Positions 35,851-45,923 of a DNA stretch of 64,000 nt are shown here, one piece after another; positions within the stretch are counted from its first letter, which is position 1; each line of letters opens with the position of its first letter. A model generated the notes under the pieces. The model saw only the letters and a program-made list of their open reading frames with translations, was not told the origin of the DNA and did no database searches. Made by a program: the position numbers and the translations under genes. This DNA comes from Jaltomata sinuosa (Eukaryota; Streptophyta; Magnoliopsida; Solanales; Solanaceae), in assembly GCA_003996215.1 (NCBI GenBank), contig QJPP01003123.1:186001-250000 (forward strand), in the 5' to 3' direction.

Positions 35851-37066
35851 GACTTTTAACATACCAGTAACAATGTCTGGTGAACTCTCCTAGTCCTGGA
35901 AAGTGGACATGGCATAAAGGCGGTCCTGGCGAGAGGATATGACATAAAGGTGGTCCTGGCGCTGACCACCAGAACTAGAAGCAGTGCCCTGCTAAGCCGG
36001 TCGACCTTCAAGGGATGCTACAGCAGATAGAGTCCTACTACCTCCCTGACCCTTCTTAGCTGAAGGGTAATCCCAAATCCTGTGTCCAACCTGACCACAT
36101 CCAAAACACCTCTCTCTACTAACTAGACACTCACCGGGGTGACTTCTACCACATTTATTGCAAGTAGGGTAAGGAGTCCTCTTTGCAACATGCCCTGTGA
36201 ATAAGAACCTGATCCTCTACCTGTCTGATCATGAAGAGGCCTGGGGGCCTGGGTAGGAGCACTAGCTGAAGAATGAATGGGTCCTAATGATTTCTTCTGA
36301 AATGAAGAGCCATGTATGCCTTCATACCTCTGATGGCTATAACCTGAACTCTCAGACCTGACCCTCTTGTTCTCTCTTTCAATTTCCCTCAACCTATCTC
36401 TCTCAATCTTCTGAGCATGAGTCATAAGTGTAGAAATATTCATGTCACTCAAAAGCATAGTAGACCTGCACTCCTTCTTCACCAAATATGACACTTTATA
36501 AATGTACTTACTCATCTGATCCTGCGGATCAGCCACCATAGAAGAAGCATACCTAGAAAGCTAAGTGAACCTCAACCCATACTCCTGAATCAACATAGAT
36601 CCCTACCTCAAATTCAAGAACTCTTTGGCCTTAGCTTGCTTCAACTCTCTAGGGGAGAACCGATCAAGGAAAGCCCTCTCGAAGCACTCCCAGGTCATAG
36701 GGACCACGTCCCTAGCCCTAGCATCCTTCCACTGAGTATACCAAATATGAGCTACATCCTTGAGCTGATAGGAAGCTAGCTCAACACCAACCACTTACAT
36801 CATATCCAAGATCTTCTTCACCTCATCCACAAAATTTAGTGGATCCTCACCAACTTTCGAACCCAAGAACACAGGTGGCTTCATGCGAATGAAATCTAGA
36901 ACTCGGGCCGCTACTCCATCTTGAGGGTGGATGGGGATAGGATCCAACTGATTGTCCTGAGCAACCATAGTCTGAGCTAGCATATGAATAGCATTTCAAA
37001 CTTGGAATTAGTGACTTTAGGGTCGGGAATCGGAGGGTAAGCATTTCGAGCAGCTCTGCGAGGCAT
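35851..37066 (-). pseudogene. D gag, broken
   Basis: The ATG at 37,066-37,064 opens MPRRAARNAYPPIPDPKV, and a shift after about 22 codons moves to MLAQTMVAQDNQ. Capsid segments are VLDFIRMKPPVFLGSKVGED (36,795-36,983), YQLKDVAHIWYTQWKD and FLDRFSPRELKQAKAKEFLN (36,603-36,794). A further open stretch is at 36,123-36,539, rich in Arg/Glu then Ser/Gln. The zinc knuckle CFGCGQVGHRIWDY near 36,070-36,115 has lost only its last Cys (now Tyr). At least four stops or shifts. Confidence 0.85.
35911..35970. repeat. In-frame 30-bp tandem repeat in D gag-protease hinge
   Basis: GGCATAAAGGCGGTCCTGGC at 35,911 is repeated as GACATAAAGGTGGTCCTGGC at 35,941. The 30-bp period keeps the frame, giving two ten-residue units of the type RQD(H/R)LY on the minus strand. 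Confidence 0.75.
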
Positions 37067-37277
37067 GGCACGCGAGGATGAATAATCTGAAATGCATAAA
37101 GATTGGATTAGAGGAGTAATAGAGCTAAACTCTATCGCACGATATTAATCATGAAAGAAGTAAAGTTTTTCCTAAGACATCTCATAGTCGCGCTCTCATA
37201 AGTGTGGTGCGCTTCACACAAATGAAAGGGACTCTACTCGATGCAACATTTAGACACTCAAGAACTTTTGAACCTGA

Positions 37278-37290
37278 GGCTCTGATACTA
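37278..37290 (-). other. D primer-binding site
   Basis: GGCTCTGATACTA reads TAGTATCAGAGCC, matching the initiator-Met tRNA complement except for A at the second position. It lies 4 nt inside the 5' LTR. Confidence 0.85.
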
Positions 37291-37294
37291 AATT

Positions 37295-39402
37295 TGTCAC
37301 GCCCCGAGGCTACCCCTAGATGTAACACGGGACCTGGGATTGAAAGTGCCCTAAGTTAACCCTTGGTCATAGCATAACTCAGATAATCATAAGAAAACAT
37401 AGCGGAAGCATAATTAAGAAGTTAGGCAACCCAATCCAAAGATGATAAAGTTAAGATGAAACTTAATTTGAAAGAGAGACTTGAACACTATATATGTCTA
37501 AAAAGCCTCTACATATGACATAAGGAGTTACTTGGACAACATCCCAGCTAACTCTAGATACTGAAAGGATGATAATAAGCTAAACTCAAGAACCGATCCT
37601 CGGGAGATGAGTACTCACCAACACTAGTTGAATGGCCTACGATCTCTAGCCACATATCTGAGAAAGGAAACCTAAATCTGCATCATCAAGAAGATGCAGC
37701 GCAAAATATGCGTCAGTACTGATGTACTGACTGTTTGAGATATGCCAAATTTGATAAACATGCTAGGTATGCTATAACAAACTGATATCATGCTATAATG
37801 GTAAAACTATAATGTAAATGACTCAATGAAATATCATAAGCTAAAAACATAATCATAAGTAATAAGTCTGAAATTTGAGCAAGAGTCAAATACATTTTTA
37901 AAAGCTAAAACTATTTTTTTGTGGGAGGTTCTCTAAATGACATAGAACATGTGAACTACATGGAAGCCAATGTATCCTCCCCATCGACAGGACCCAATAT
38001 ACCTTGCAAGGGTATAGAGGCCTAACTGTGGCGTGATCACTAATTCTAATTCCCAATAGAGGGGACATATGAACCTATGGGGGCACGTAGTTTTGAGACT
38101 AAAGGTACTCTCACCCCGTCCAACTCGATGCTAATTACTTCTCCAAAAAACATTCATATATCTCATACAATACTGGGGCATATCTGATGCCAAAACTGAT
38201 CATAACTAATGACATATCTGATGTCAAATCTGTTTGAAAGGCATAAGGACATATTTGATGTCATGCCAATTTCAAATCATAAGTCTTAAAGCTTAGCATA
38301 GCCATAATTCAAAACATATTTTTCTTTCTAAATTCATAGCTTGAATATTTAGGCCTGCAATTTCATAAATACATAAGGTCATGTTATCTAAACATGCCAA
38401 TTTTTACTTGAAAATATGCAATTCAATGGAATCATGATAGAAATCATCTTTAATGCATGGGCTTTTGAAATCAACTAAGTAACTTCAAATAAATCATAGA
38501 TAAGTGATGAGAAACCATGAATTGATGCTTTAAAACTGAACCCATAATTTTCCCCAATTTGGGTAAGAACCCAAATTTCATAACTTGAAAGATCAAAGTA
38601 AAAGTTTGGGGTTTGGGCACAAGGGTGAAAGTATCCCTTGTTGAATACCCACATACCTGATTGAAGCTTGCTAGATCTAGGATGAAGAGAAATGGAGACT
38701 TGAACTTGGAGCTTGAGACTTGGAGTTGATGAAGTTTTTTCCCCTTTTGGTAGATGAATGAGGAATAATGAGAGACTTAGGCTAAAAGGAATAAAAACCC
38801 TACTAAAAGTGGTCAAAATGACCTCACTTAGGAGTTAAAAGTATGGGTAGTTACAAAAATACCCCTAGGAATAAATTAGTGAAAAGCTGTTAAAAATTCA
38901 GTTTCAGGGATCACGGGTGCAATCCACGAGCCATAGACCAAACCACGATTCGTGGTTTCCACTCGTGGTTCCTGGCCCAAATGTTCAGCTGCAGATATGG
39001 TTCTACGAGTCAATAGGACGGTCTCTAGAATTAACTATGGTCTATAGACCCATTCGTAGTTCTTAGATAAATAGGTAGACCTCAAATCAAGTTCCACGAG
39101 TGAACAGGACAGTTTGTAGAATGAACTACGGTCCGTAGAACCTACTTCTAGTTCTTGGGGAAACACTTAGTCCTCAAGTTTGATTCCATGAGTCAACAAG
39201 ATGGTCTGTAGAATGAACTACAGTTTGTAAAATCCACTCGTTGTTCTCAGACCAGAGGCTGATCCTGTAAACATAAACCACGAGTTCATTCCACGGCTTG
39301 TGGTTCAAACCACGGCCCGTGGTTTAGACTCGTAATTCCTGGAAAGCCAAAATTTTAGGAGATTCTAAGTTTAAAAGTTGATTTGAATTCTGGGGTGTCA
39401 TA
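37295..39402 (-). repeat. D 5' LTR
   Basis: It starts TGTCACGCCCCGAGGCTACC and ends TCTGGGGTGTCATA (final CA now TA), 2,108 bp. It differs from the 3' LTR by roughly a tenth in the parts compared. Its word block lies at about 38,905-39,345. Confidence 0.9.
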
Positions 39403-40132
39403 GTCTTGTAGGAGGCCAGGCATACGCACATGCACAGGTCAAGTGGAGGCAGGGCCTGGCACCTTTTCAGCATATACGCGGGCTAGCCACCGTGCATGCA
39501 GGCGTCACTTAGGCGTCCAAGGCCATGAATAGGCAAAAAGGAAAAGCAGCATGCCCGGTGCCTCTTCTTCACATATGCAGCCAACCCCCCGCATAGGCAA
39601 AGGGGTGGCTACTGCTGCAACAGCAACATCCAACAATAATTTTTTGGCAACTTAAAAACACCAGATGGACCCTCGAGATTTATCTGGGGTCCTGCAGACG
39701 TAAATAAACTATGCTACCCTACCAAAACTTGCATTCTAGATTTAACGAAACTGACAAAATTCCAACAAAGATTGTTTTAATGAAAAGTGGGCCCTATGCC
39801 AAAAATCCAACTTTTACCAAAATGGAACCCAATAGCCCAAAATGAGTCTGGAAGCGCCCGAACCAAAGGTCCCTCTAGACCAAAGTCAATGTCTTGGAGC
39901 TAATAGCACTGACAGAATTTCCATCCGAAGCCATCTTCTCAGAATGTTGACCAAAGTCAACTCTACCAGCCTTAAGAGTTACAAAATAGGGAAATGGGTT
40001 TATATACAAATGGATTGCCTAGGAACTAAATCACCAATCCCGGAAGTCATAAATAACCTTTAGCCATTGTGAGAAAGCTCAAAATGCAGAAATAGCACAT
40101 AAATTAAGAAAATAACCTAGAGGGTCACTACA

Positions 40133-40463
40133 ATTCTTTATAATTTTGAAACTCCTGTATTAGTGATTTCATCTTGGAGTTCCATTTGTCACCATGTTTA
40201 GCCACATAGTTTCGCAACTGAGCAGCTGAAGATATGGTATTTTCTATGAAATCATCTCCTGTAACTATTGATTGGTTAGATGGATCCAAGGAGAAGTACA
40301 ATGATTCAATTACTTTAACATCATTAGTCCCATGATTTGAAGGCACTAATAATTGTTTGAATTGGCCCCAAGCTTTTGAGAAGAGTTCACTTTCCAATTG
40401 TATGAAGACCAAGATGTCTCGCTCACTTTTCCTATTGGTAGTCACCATTTTATAAATAAACAC
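40133..40463 (-). pseudogene. Athila/Tat-like gag fragment
   Basis: A minus-strand frame of about 110 codons from 40,463 contains DILVFIQLESELFSKAWGQF and FKQLL, then the pattern HG...ESLYFSLDPSNQSIV. This resembles the gag of plant Athila/Tat-like elements (AWxRFKxLL...HG...FYxGL). Its last codons run into the C LTR, so the native gene is cut at the ATTCT target site and should continue at 17,447 and below. It belongs to the element into which C inserted. Confidence 0.5.
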
Positions 40464-41069
40464 ATCAATAATAATACGCCATATCTATTAAATACATGGG
40501 CAAAAGAGCTCCTGAAAAATTTGTTGACACAATAGTTGAGAAAGAGAGCACTGAGGTGCTAGATGAAAAAGTAGTGAAGCAACCTACACCGGTAGCCTAT
40601 AGACTTATGTTCCCTTACAACACACATGCAAGTGTACATGGTCGCAAGTAATAAAGTGATTGTAAGACAATTGAGTATGTCAATCCCTTGTGGACTTAAT
40701 TGCTAACAAGTTAGTAGTATCGCTATTATAGTTGTGAGAACAAGTGATCCGCTCTTGAGAACCTCTATCTCTTTCTTTAAAGCCTTATTCAAAGCCTGTC
40801 AGTCTTACATACAGTATATTACCCGCAAGTTCATTTGTCTGATGTAAGAAGTGGTTATTTGATTGAACTATTTATTCTACTACACAAAAAAAGTAAATGC
40901 GGGTAAGATTTTAGGAGTTTTTCACACAGTTATTAAGACCTAGGATTATGGCACTTGCGTAATATCATCATATTTTATATATATTTGTTATGCATTATTA
41001 ATATATCTAACAAATTATTGAATCAAAAGGTTAATATTATGTTCATGGTCTCTCGATATTCTAACTGTC
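40464..41069. mobile_element. Old Athila/Tat-like remnants between C and E
   Basis: On the plus strand, 40,495-40,605 reads APEKFVDTIVEKESTEVLDE and then VVKQPTP, similar to the gag-protease joint of Athila-like elements. It has the opposite orientation to the gag piece next to it. From 40,608, 'acacatgcaagtgtacatggtcgcaagtaataaagtg' resembles the reverse of an Athila/Tat LTR end. The rest to 41,069 is AT-rich, with no gene seen. Confidence 0.35.
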
Positions 41070-41640
41070 TGTCACGACCTGAAATAAGGCCGCGATGGCG
41101 CCTACACAACCCTTGGTAGGCAAGCCAACCTAAATATGTGAAAGATAATAATATAATATAAATAAGAAAACCAAAGAGAAAATAGAAGTAAATAAGGGCC
41201 AACAGTATAGATATATACCAACTGTAATAAATATACAAAAATGGCCCTGAAGTGAACGAAAAGAAAATATATACACAAGAACCAATCCCAGACCTGGTGT
41301 CACCAGTACAAGAGCATCTAAGGTATGGAATAGCTATACAACAAGTTTTATCTATCAATAATATAAAATATAGACAGAAAGATAGATGGAAAGCAGTAAA
41401 AGTCTCCAAAACACTGGGAGCTCACCACGATCCAAACAATAGCTGGCCACGAACTATAGGAGGATCAACGAGGGTGTCTCGTACTAAGTGCTGCATCAAA
41501 AAAATATGCAGAGTGTAGTATGAGTACCAAAACAACGAGTACCCAGTAGGCATAATAGGCCGATCGAGTTCAAAAAGATAGTATATAATATAAATTACAG
41601 AAAAGTAAACTAACTACAGGGATCCACCTAAAAATCTAGG
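41070..41640 (-). repeat. E 3' LTR remnant
   Basis: It follows the C and E LTRs from the first base to 'ccacctaaaaatctagg' at 41,640, then continues as integrase sequence (TGAAAAGTTGTGCTAA). The other E LTR continues 'atctaggtatcaatgg' at 60,864, which fixes the breakpoint. A GGT microhomology is possible. Confidence 0.85.
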
Positions 41641-42250
41641 TGAAAAGTTGTGCTAATCTCAACTCTAGTACCTAACTCTCTCTGAATAGACCTCTAGAAA
41701 CACGAAGTAAACTGAGTACCATGGTCAAAAATGATAGAATCTGGCACCCTATACAAATGGACAATCTCACGTATGTTGATCTGAGCCAACCTCTCGGAAC
41801 TGTAAGAAGTCTGAACTGGCAGAAAGTGATCAGACTTCGTCAACCTATCCACGATGACCCAAATAGCATCAAATCTCTGCAAAGTACATGGCAAGCCTAC
41901 CACAAAGTCCATAGCTATCCTTACCCATTTCCACTCTAAAATGGGTAGCCTCTGGGTCAAACCACCTGGTCTCTGGTGCTCAAACTTTACCTACAGACAG
42001 TTCAAGCACCTAGACATGAAATTTGAGATATCCCTCTTCATCCTACACCACTAGTAGTGCTGCCTCAAGTCACGATAAATCTTAGCTACCCCAAGATAAA
42101 TGGAATACCTAGAACAATGAGCCTCCTCCAAGATTAACCTGACCCGGTCACCAACTCTAGAAATGCAGATACGACCCTCAATCCTCAAAACATCCTCCGA
42201 ATCTAAGGTTACCTTACTAGCCTCACCTCTTCACACCTTGTCACGAATGA
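41641..42250 (-). pseudogene. E integrase, N-terminal and core part
   Basis: The ORF at 41,694-41,960 has MDFVVGLPCTLQRFDAIWVI and DRLTKSDHFLPVQTSYSSER, then IIFDHGTQFTS, so two catalytic Asp are present. The third acidic residue lies beyond the deletion and is lost. A zinc-binding segment is recognisable but broken at 41,980-42,150. Confidence 0.8.
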
Positions 42251-42439
42251 TCCTTAACCTTACATCATCAAATTATTGTGCTCGAATATGCTCAAACAAG
42301 GAAGATCTAGCCTCAACACAATCAAGAATACGGCCCGACTAAGAAATATAAATTCTAACCAACCTGTTATCCAAGGACTGGATGTCTGAAGCTAAAGGTT
42401 GCTCCTCTGCTGCTAAGAAAGCAAAGCTACCCATACTCA

Positions 42440-43860
42440 CTACCTTCTGGCTCAAGGCATCCACTACCACGTTGGCTTGCCTGAATGATAAAGAATTGAG
42501 ATGTCATAGTCCTTCAGTAACTCCAGCCACCTGCACTGCCTCAAATTTAGATCCTTCTGGCTGAAAACGTACTAAAGACTACGATGGTCCATGAAAATCT
42601 CTTAGTGCATGCCATACATATAATGCCTCCAAATCTTCAATGTGAAAGCTACCACCGCTAATTCCAAGTCATGAGCGGGGTAGTTCCTCTCGTGAAACTT
42701 TAGCTGTCTAGAAGCATAAGTAATCACTCGACCCTGCTGCATCAATAAACAACCCAAACCAATACGGGAAGCATCACAATACAATGTAAACACCTGACCC
42801 TTGACCTGAGGAGTAAGAATTAGAGCTGAAGCCAATAAGGCCTTGAGCTTTAGAAAGCTTGCCTCACACTCATCGGACCACTGAAGGGAACATTCTTCTG
42901 ATTCAATCTAGTCAATGGAGCTGCTATAGAATAAAACCCCACCACAAAAGGTCTGTAGTAACCTGCCAACCTGATGAAACTGCAAACCTCGGTAGGAAAA
43001 GTAGGCCTAGCCCAATCATGAACTATCGCAATCTTTGCCAAATCCACCATAATACTATCATTGGACACCATGTTCCCCAAATTCCACAGACTCAAGCCAA
43101 AACTCACACTTAGTAAATTTGGCATATAACTGATGGTCTTGTAAGGTCTAAAGTACAACTCTCAAATGCTACTCATGCTCCTTTCTACTCCTCAAATATA
43201 CCATAATATCGTCAATGACACAATCACGAAGTAATCCAAGTAGGCTCTGAGAACACGGTTCATCAACTCCATAAAAGTTGTTGGGGCATTAGTCAACCAA
43301 AAAGACATGACTAGGAACTCATAGTGGCTATACCACATCCTAAATGCAGTCTTTGGGATGTCCGCAGCCCTAATCCTTAACTGGTGATAACTGGACCTCA
43401 AGTCAATCTTAGAGAACACCTCTGCACCTTGTAGTTGGTTAAACAAATCATCAATACGTGGCATTGGATAACTGTTCTTAACTGTCACCTTATTCAACTA
43501 CATGTAGTCAATACACATATGCATAGACTCATCCTTCTTCTTCACAAACAAAACTGGAGCACCCCACGGAGACACACTAGGCCTCATGAACCCTTTACTC
43601 AACAAATCATAGAGTTGATCCTTAAGCTCCCTCAACTCAGTTGGTGCCATCCAATATGGCAGAATAGAAATGGGTTGAGTGCCTGGATCGATATTGATAG
43701 CAAAGTCAATATAACGATCAGGAGGAAGACCCGGTAGATCAGAAGGAAACACATCCAAATACTCGCAAACAACAGGAACTGACTCAAGTAAAGGTATGGT
43801 GGCACTAGTATCACGGACGTAGTCAAGATAGGCTAAGCACCCCTTCCCAACCAATCATTG
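42440..43860 (-). pseudogene. E RNase H and reverse transcriptase, broken
   Basis: RNase H at 42,602-42,835: FTLYCDASRIGLGCLLMQQG, YASRQLKFHERNYPAHDLEL and AVVAFTLKIWRHY. RT at 42,850-43,854: LFNQLQGAEVFSKIDLRSSY, AFRMWYSHYEFLVMSFWLTN, and KKKDESMHMCIDY. At the active site near 43,215 a one-base deletion shifts the frame (VIVSLTILW where FIDDIL is expected). Confidence 0.8.
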
Positions 43861-43989
43861 GGTACTCAAGAAAGATATAACTCTCCTTAGCATGTGGCTA
43901 TCGACACTCTTATATACTATAGGAGGGATACCACGCTTCCGTAGAGTAACAGTCTTGGTGAAGCAATCCAAGACCACATGGTAGGGCGA

Positions 43990-45148
43990 CAACCAATCAT
44001 ACTTAAAATCATATCAAAATCAACCATATCTAGCACAATCAGGTCTACCCATGTTTCTTACCCTAGAATAGTCACCACACAAGCTCGGTATGCATGATAC
44101 ACAACTAAAGAATCTCCTAGTGGGGTAGCTACATGCAATAGCACAGGCAATAACTCACAAGCAGACTCCAAATGAGTAGGAAAATAAGTAGATATATAAG
44201 AGAATGTAGACCCTAGATCAAGCAAATTAGATGCAGACTGATCACAAATAGAGATCGTACATATGATGACAACATCTGAAGCTTCTGCCTCTGTCCTACC
44301 CGGAACTACATATATGTGGCTTCGACCACCATGACCACCTGATCTACTAGACTGAGGACCGTCTCTCGGACCCTAGGGACTACCTTTACTACCCTGTGCA
44401 CTGCCTCTGGCCGGTGGTGTTGGAACCCTGAGGGCCTGAACCATCTGACCCTGCTGATCGATGTGCCTGACCCTGGGACCATCTCTAACAAAGTTCCCCA
44501 ACTCTCCATACTCAAAGCAACCTCTCCCTGCTAAAGTATGAGCAAAAGTACATACTGAGACAAACTGGTTGCCCTGGCCCAAATAACTGGAATATGCACC
44601 ACGCAAAGACTGAACCAAGCCCTGATTACTCTGACCACCCTATCCCTTTGTAATCTGTAGTGCCGCTTGAACAGGACAACTCAGGTTGAAACACTGCTAG
44701 TGATGACCCCTACCAAAGTAGCCTCAACCTCGTATCTATGAGCCACTATAACTGCCCTAATAGCGGGGCATCTTATCGCTGCCCTCTTGGGCCTCATGAA
44801 GTAAGCCCTTAATAGTGCGGGCATGATCCACTACCTCCAAGAATGACTGACCCAAAGCTACCATACCCTTTGTAGCAAACCAAAGTTGTAAAGTCAAACC
44901 TCAAACGAAGTGACGCACCTTCTTGTACTCGATGGGCAGAATCATGGTGGCATGTCTAGCCAGCTCATGGAAGCAAACCTCATACTCTAAAATAGACATA
45001 AATCCCTGCTCCAACCTAGAGAACTAGTCCATCCACCAATCTCTAGAGATGAGTGGTACATACTTCTCTAGAAAAGCTGCTGAGAACCATGCCTAAATAA
45101 GTGGAGGTGACCCGGCAGGCCTGCAAGCTATATAAGACCTCCACCACT
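43990..45148 (-). pseudogene. E protease and C-terminal half of gag
   Basis: The protease near 44,100-44,235 has LLDLGSTFSYIS (D-x-G-S-T). The zinc knuckle at 44,510-44,560 reads CFEYGELGNFVRDG. Cys 2 is Tyr, the final Cys is Gly, and the His position is Asn as in C. The capsid part 44,640-45,148 is riddled with stops. Gag is interrupted at 45,149-45,153 by insertion G. Confidence 0.7.
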
Positions 45149-45923
45149 ATTTTTGCCTTTCCCTAAAATTGGAGAGGCACAACTGGCACCTGGTTCCTCA
45201 CTTGACCGAGTGAACCAACTGATCAAACCAAACAACACGACACAACTGGGTCGTTATAGCCAATCCAAATAAGATAAAATGCAATGAGAACAAATTCAAA
45301 TATAAATAAAGTCTAATACAAGACCGACATGGCCGCATCTGACAACCAAACAAAACACAGGTGTCTACAAGCCTTTAAGATGAAAAATTACTAACCACAA
45401 GTCAGAATGGGGTCCCAACATACTCGTTACCAATATAAAGTTAAACAAGACTCTAGACATAATAACTCTGGAAGGAACAGAGCGTACCAACATCGACTGA
45501 ACTAGACCATACACAATCAGGACCATTGTCTACCTGATGACCTACAGGAATAAATGCAGCGCCCTCAGGCAATGAGGACGTCAGTACAAAAGAATGTACT
45601 GAATATGTAAGGCGGCAGAATAACAAAAATAGTATAACTCAAAACTGAAAGCACAATATGAAGAAAGTTTAAATAGGAACAATACCAATATCCCATCCAT
45701 CACCTGCATAGACACACTATGTCAGCCTGACAATACCTTACCTTCCCCTACTTTATGTCCCACAACAACTACAACCTCGGTCACTCATTGCCTCTGATAC
45801 TCAAGATATAACTAACTAGAACACTCATAACATAGAAACGCAATACAAGATGAACAACATAATACAAAGGCGCAACCTGCGGAATAAACACACACCTTAT
45901 GAGAGAGCAATACACAAGAGAGG

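Larger units (their letters stand above)
30138..39402 (-). mobile_element. Element D: Ty3/gypsy chromovirus, complete ends, dead
   Basis: A 9.27 kb element inserted in the GC-word block of C's 5' LTR. Target sites are GTCAT (30,133-30,137) and GTCTT (39,403-39,407), one change apart, and the uninterrupted C LTR has GTTAT there. LTRs are 30,138-32,232 and 37,295-39,402. The minus-strand order gag, protease, RT, RNase H, integrase, chromodomain is complete. Stops and a few shifts inactivate it. Its LTR sequence and polypurine side identify it as the autonomous-type relative of element B. Confidence 0.9.
26776..40132 (-). repeat. C 5' LTR, in three pieces
   Basis: Pieces 26,776-27,905, 29,296-30,137 and 39,408-40,132 together follow the 3' LTR from TGTCATGACCCAAATGTGG to AGAGGGTCACTACA. 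The gaps are solo LTR I and element D. The TATA box CTATATATATATTTC is at 30,068-30,081. The stretch 27,906-29,295 and the stretch 30,138-39,407 are foreign and described separately. Confidence 0.9.
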
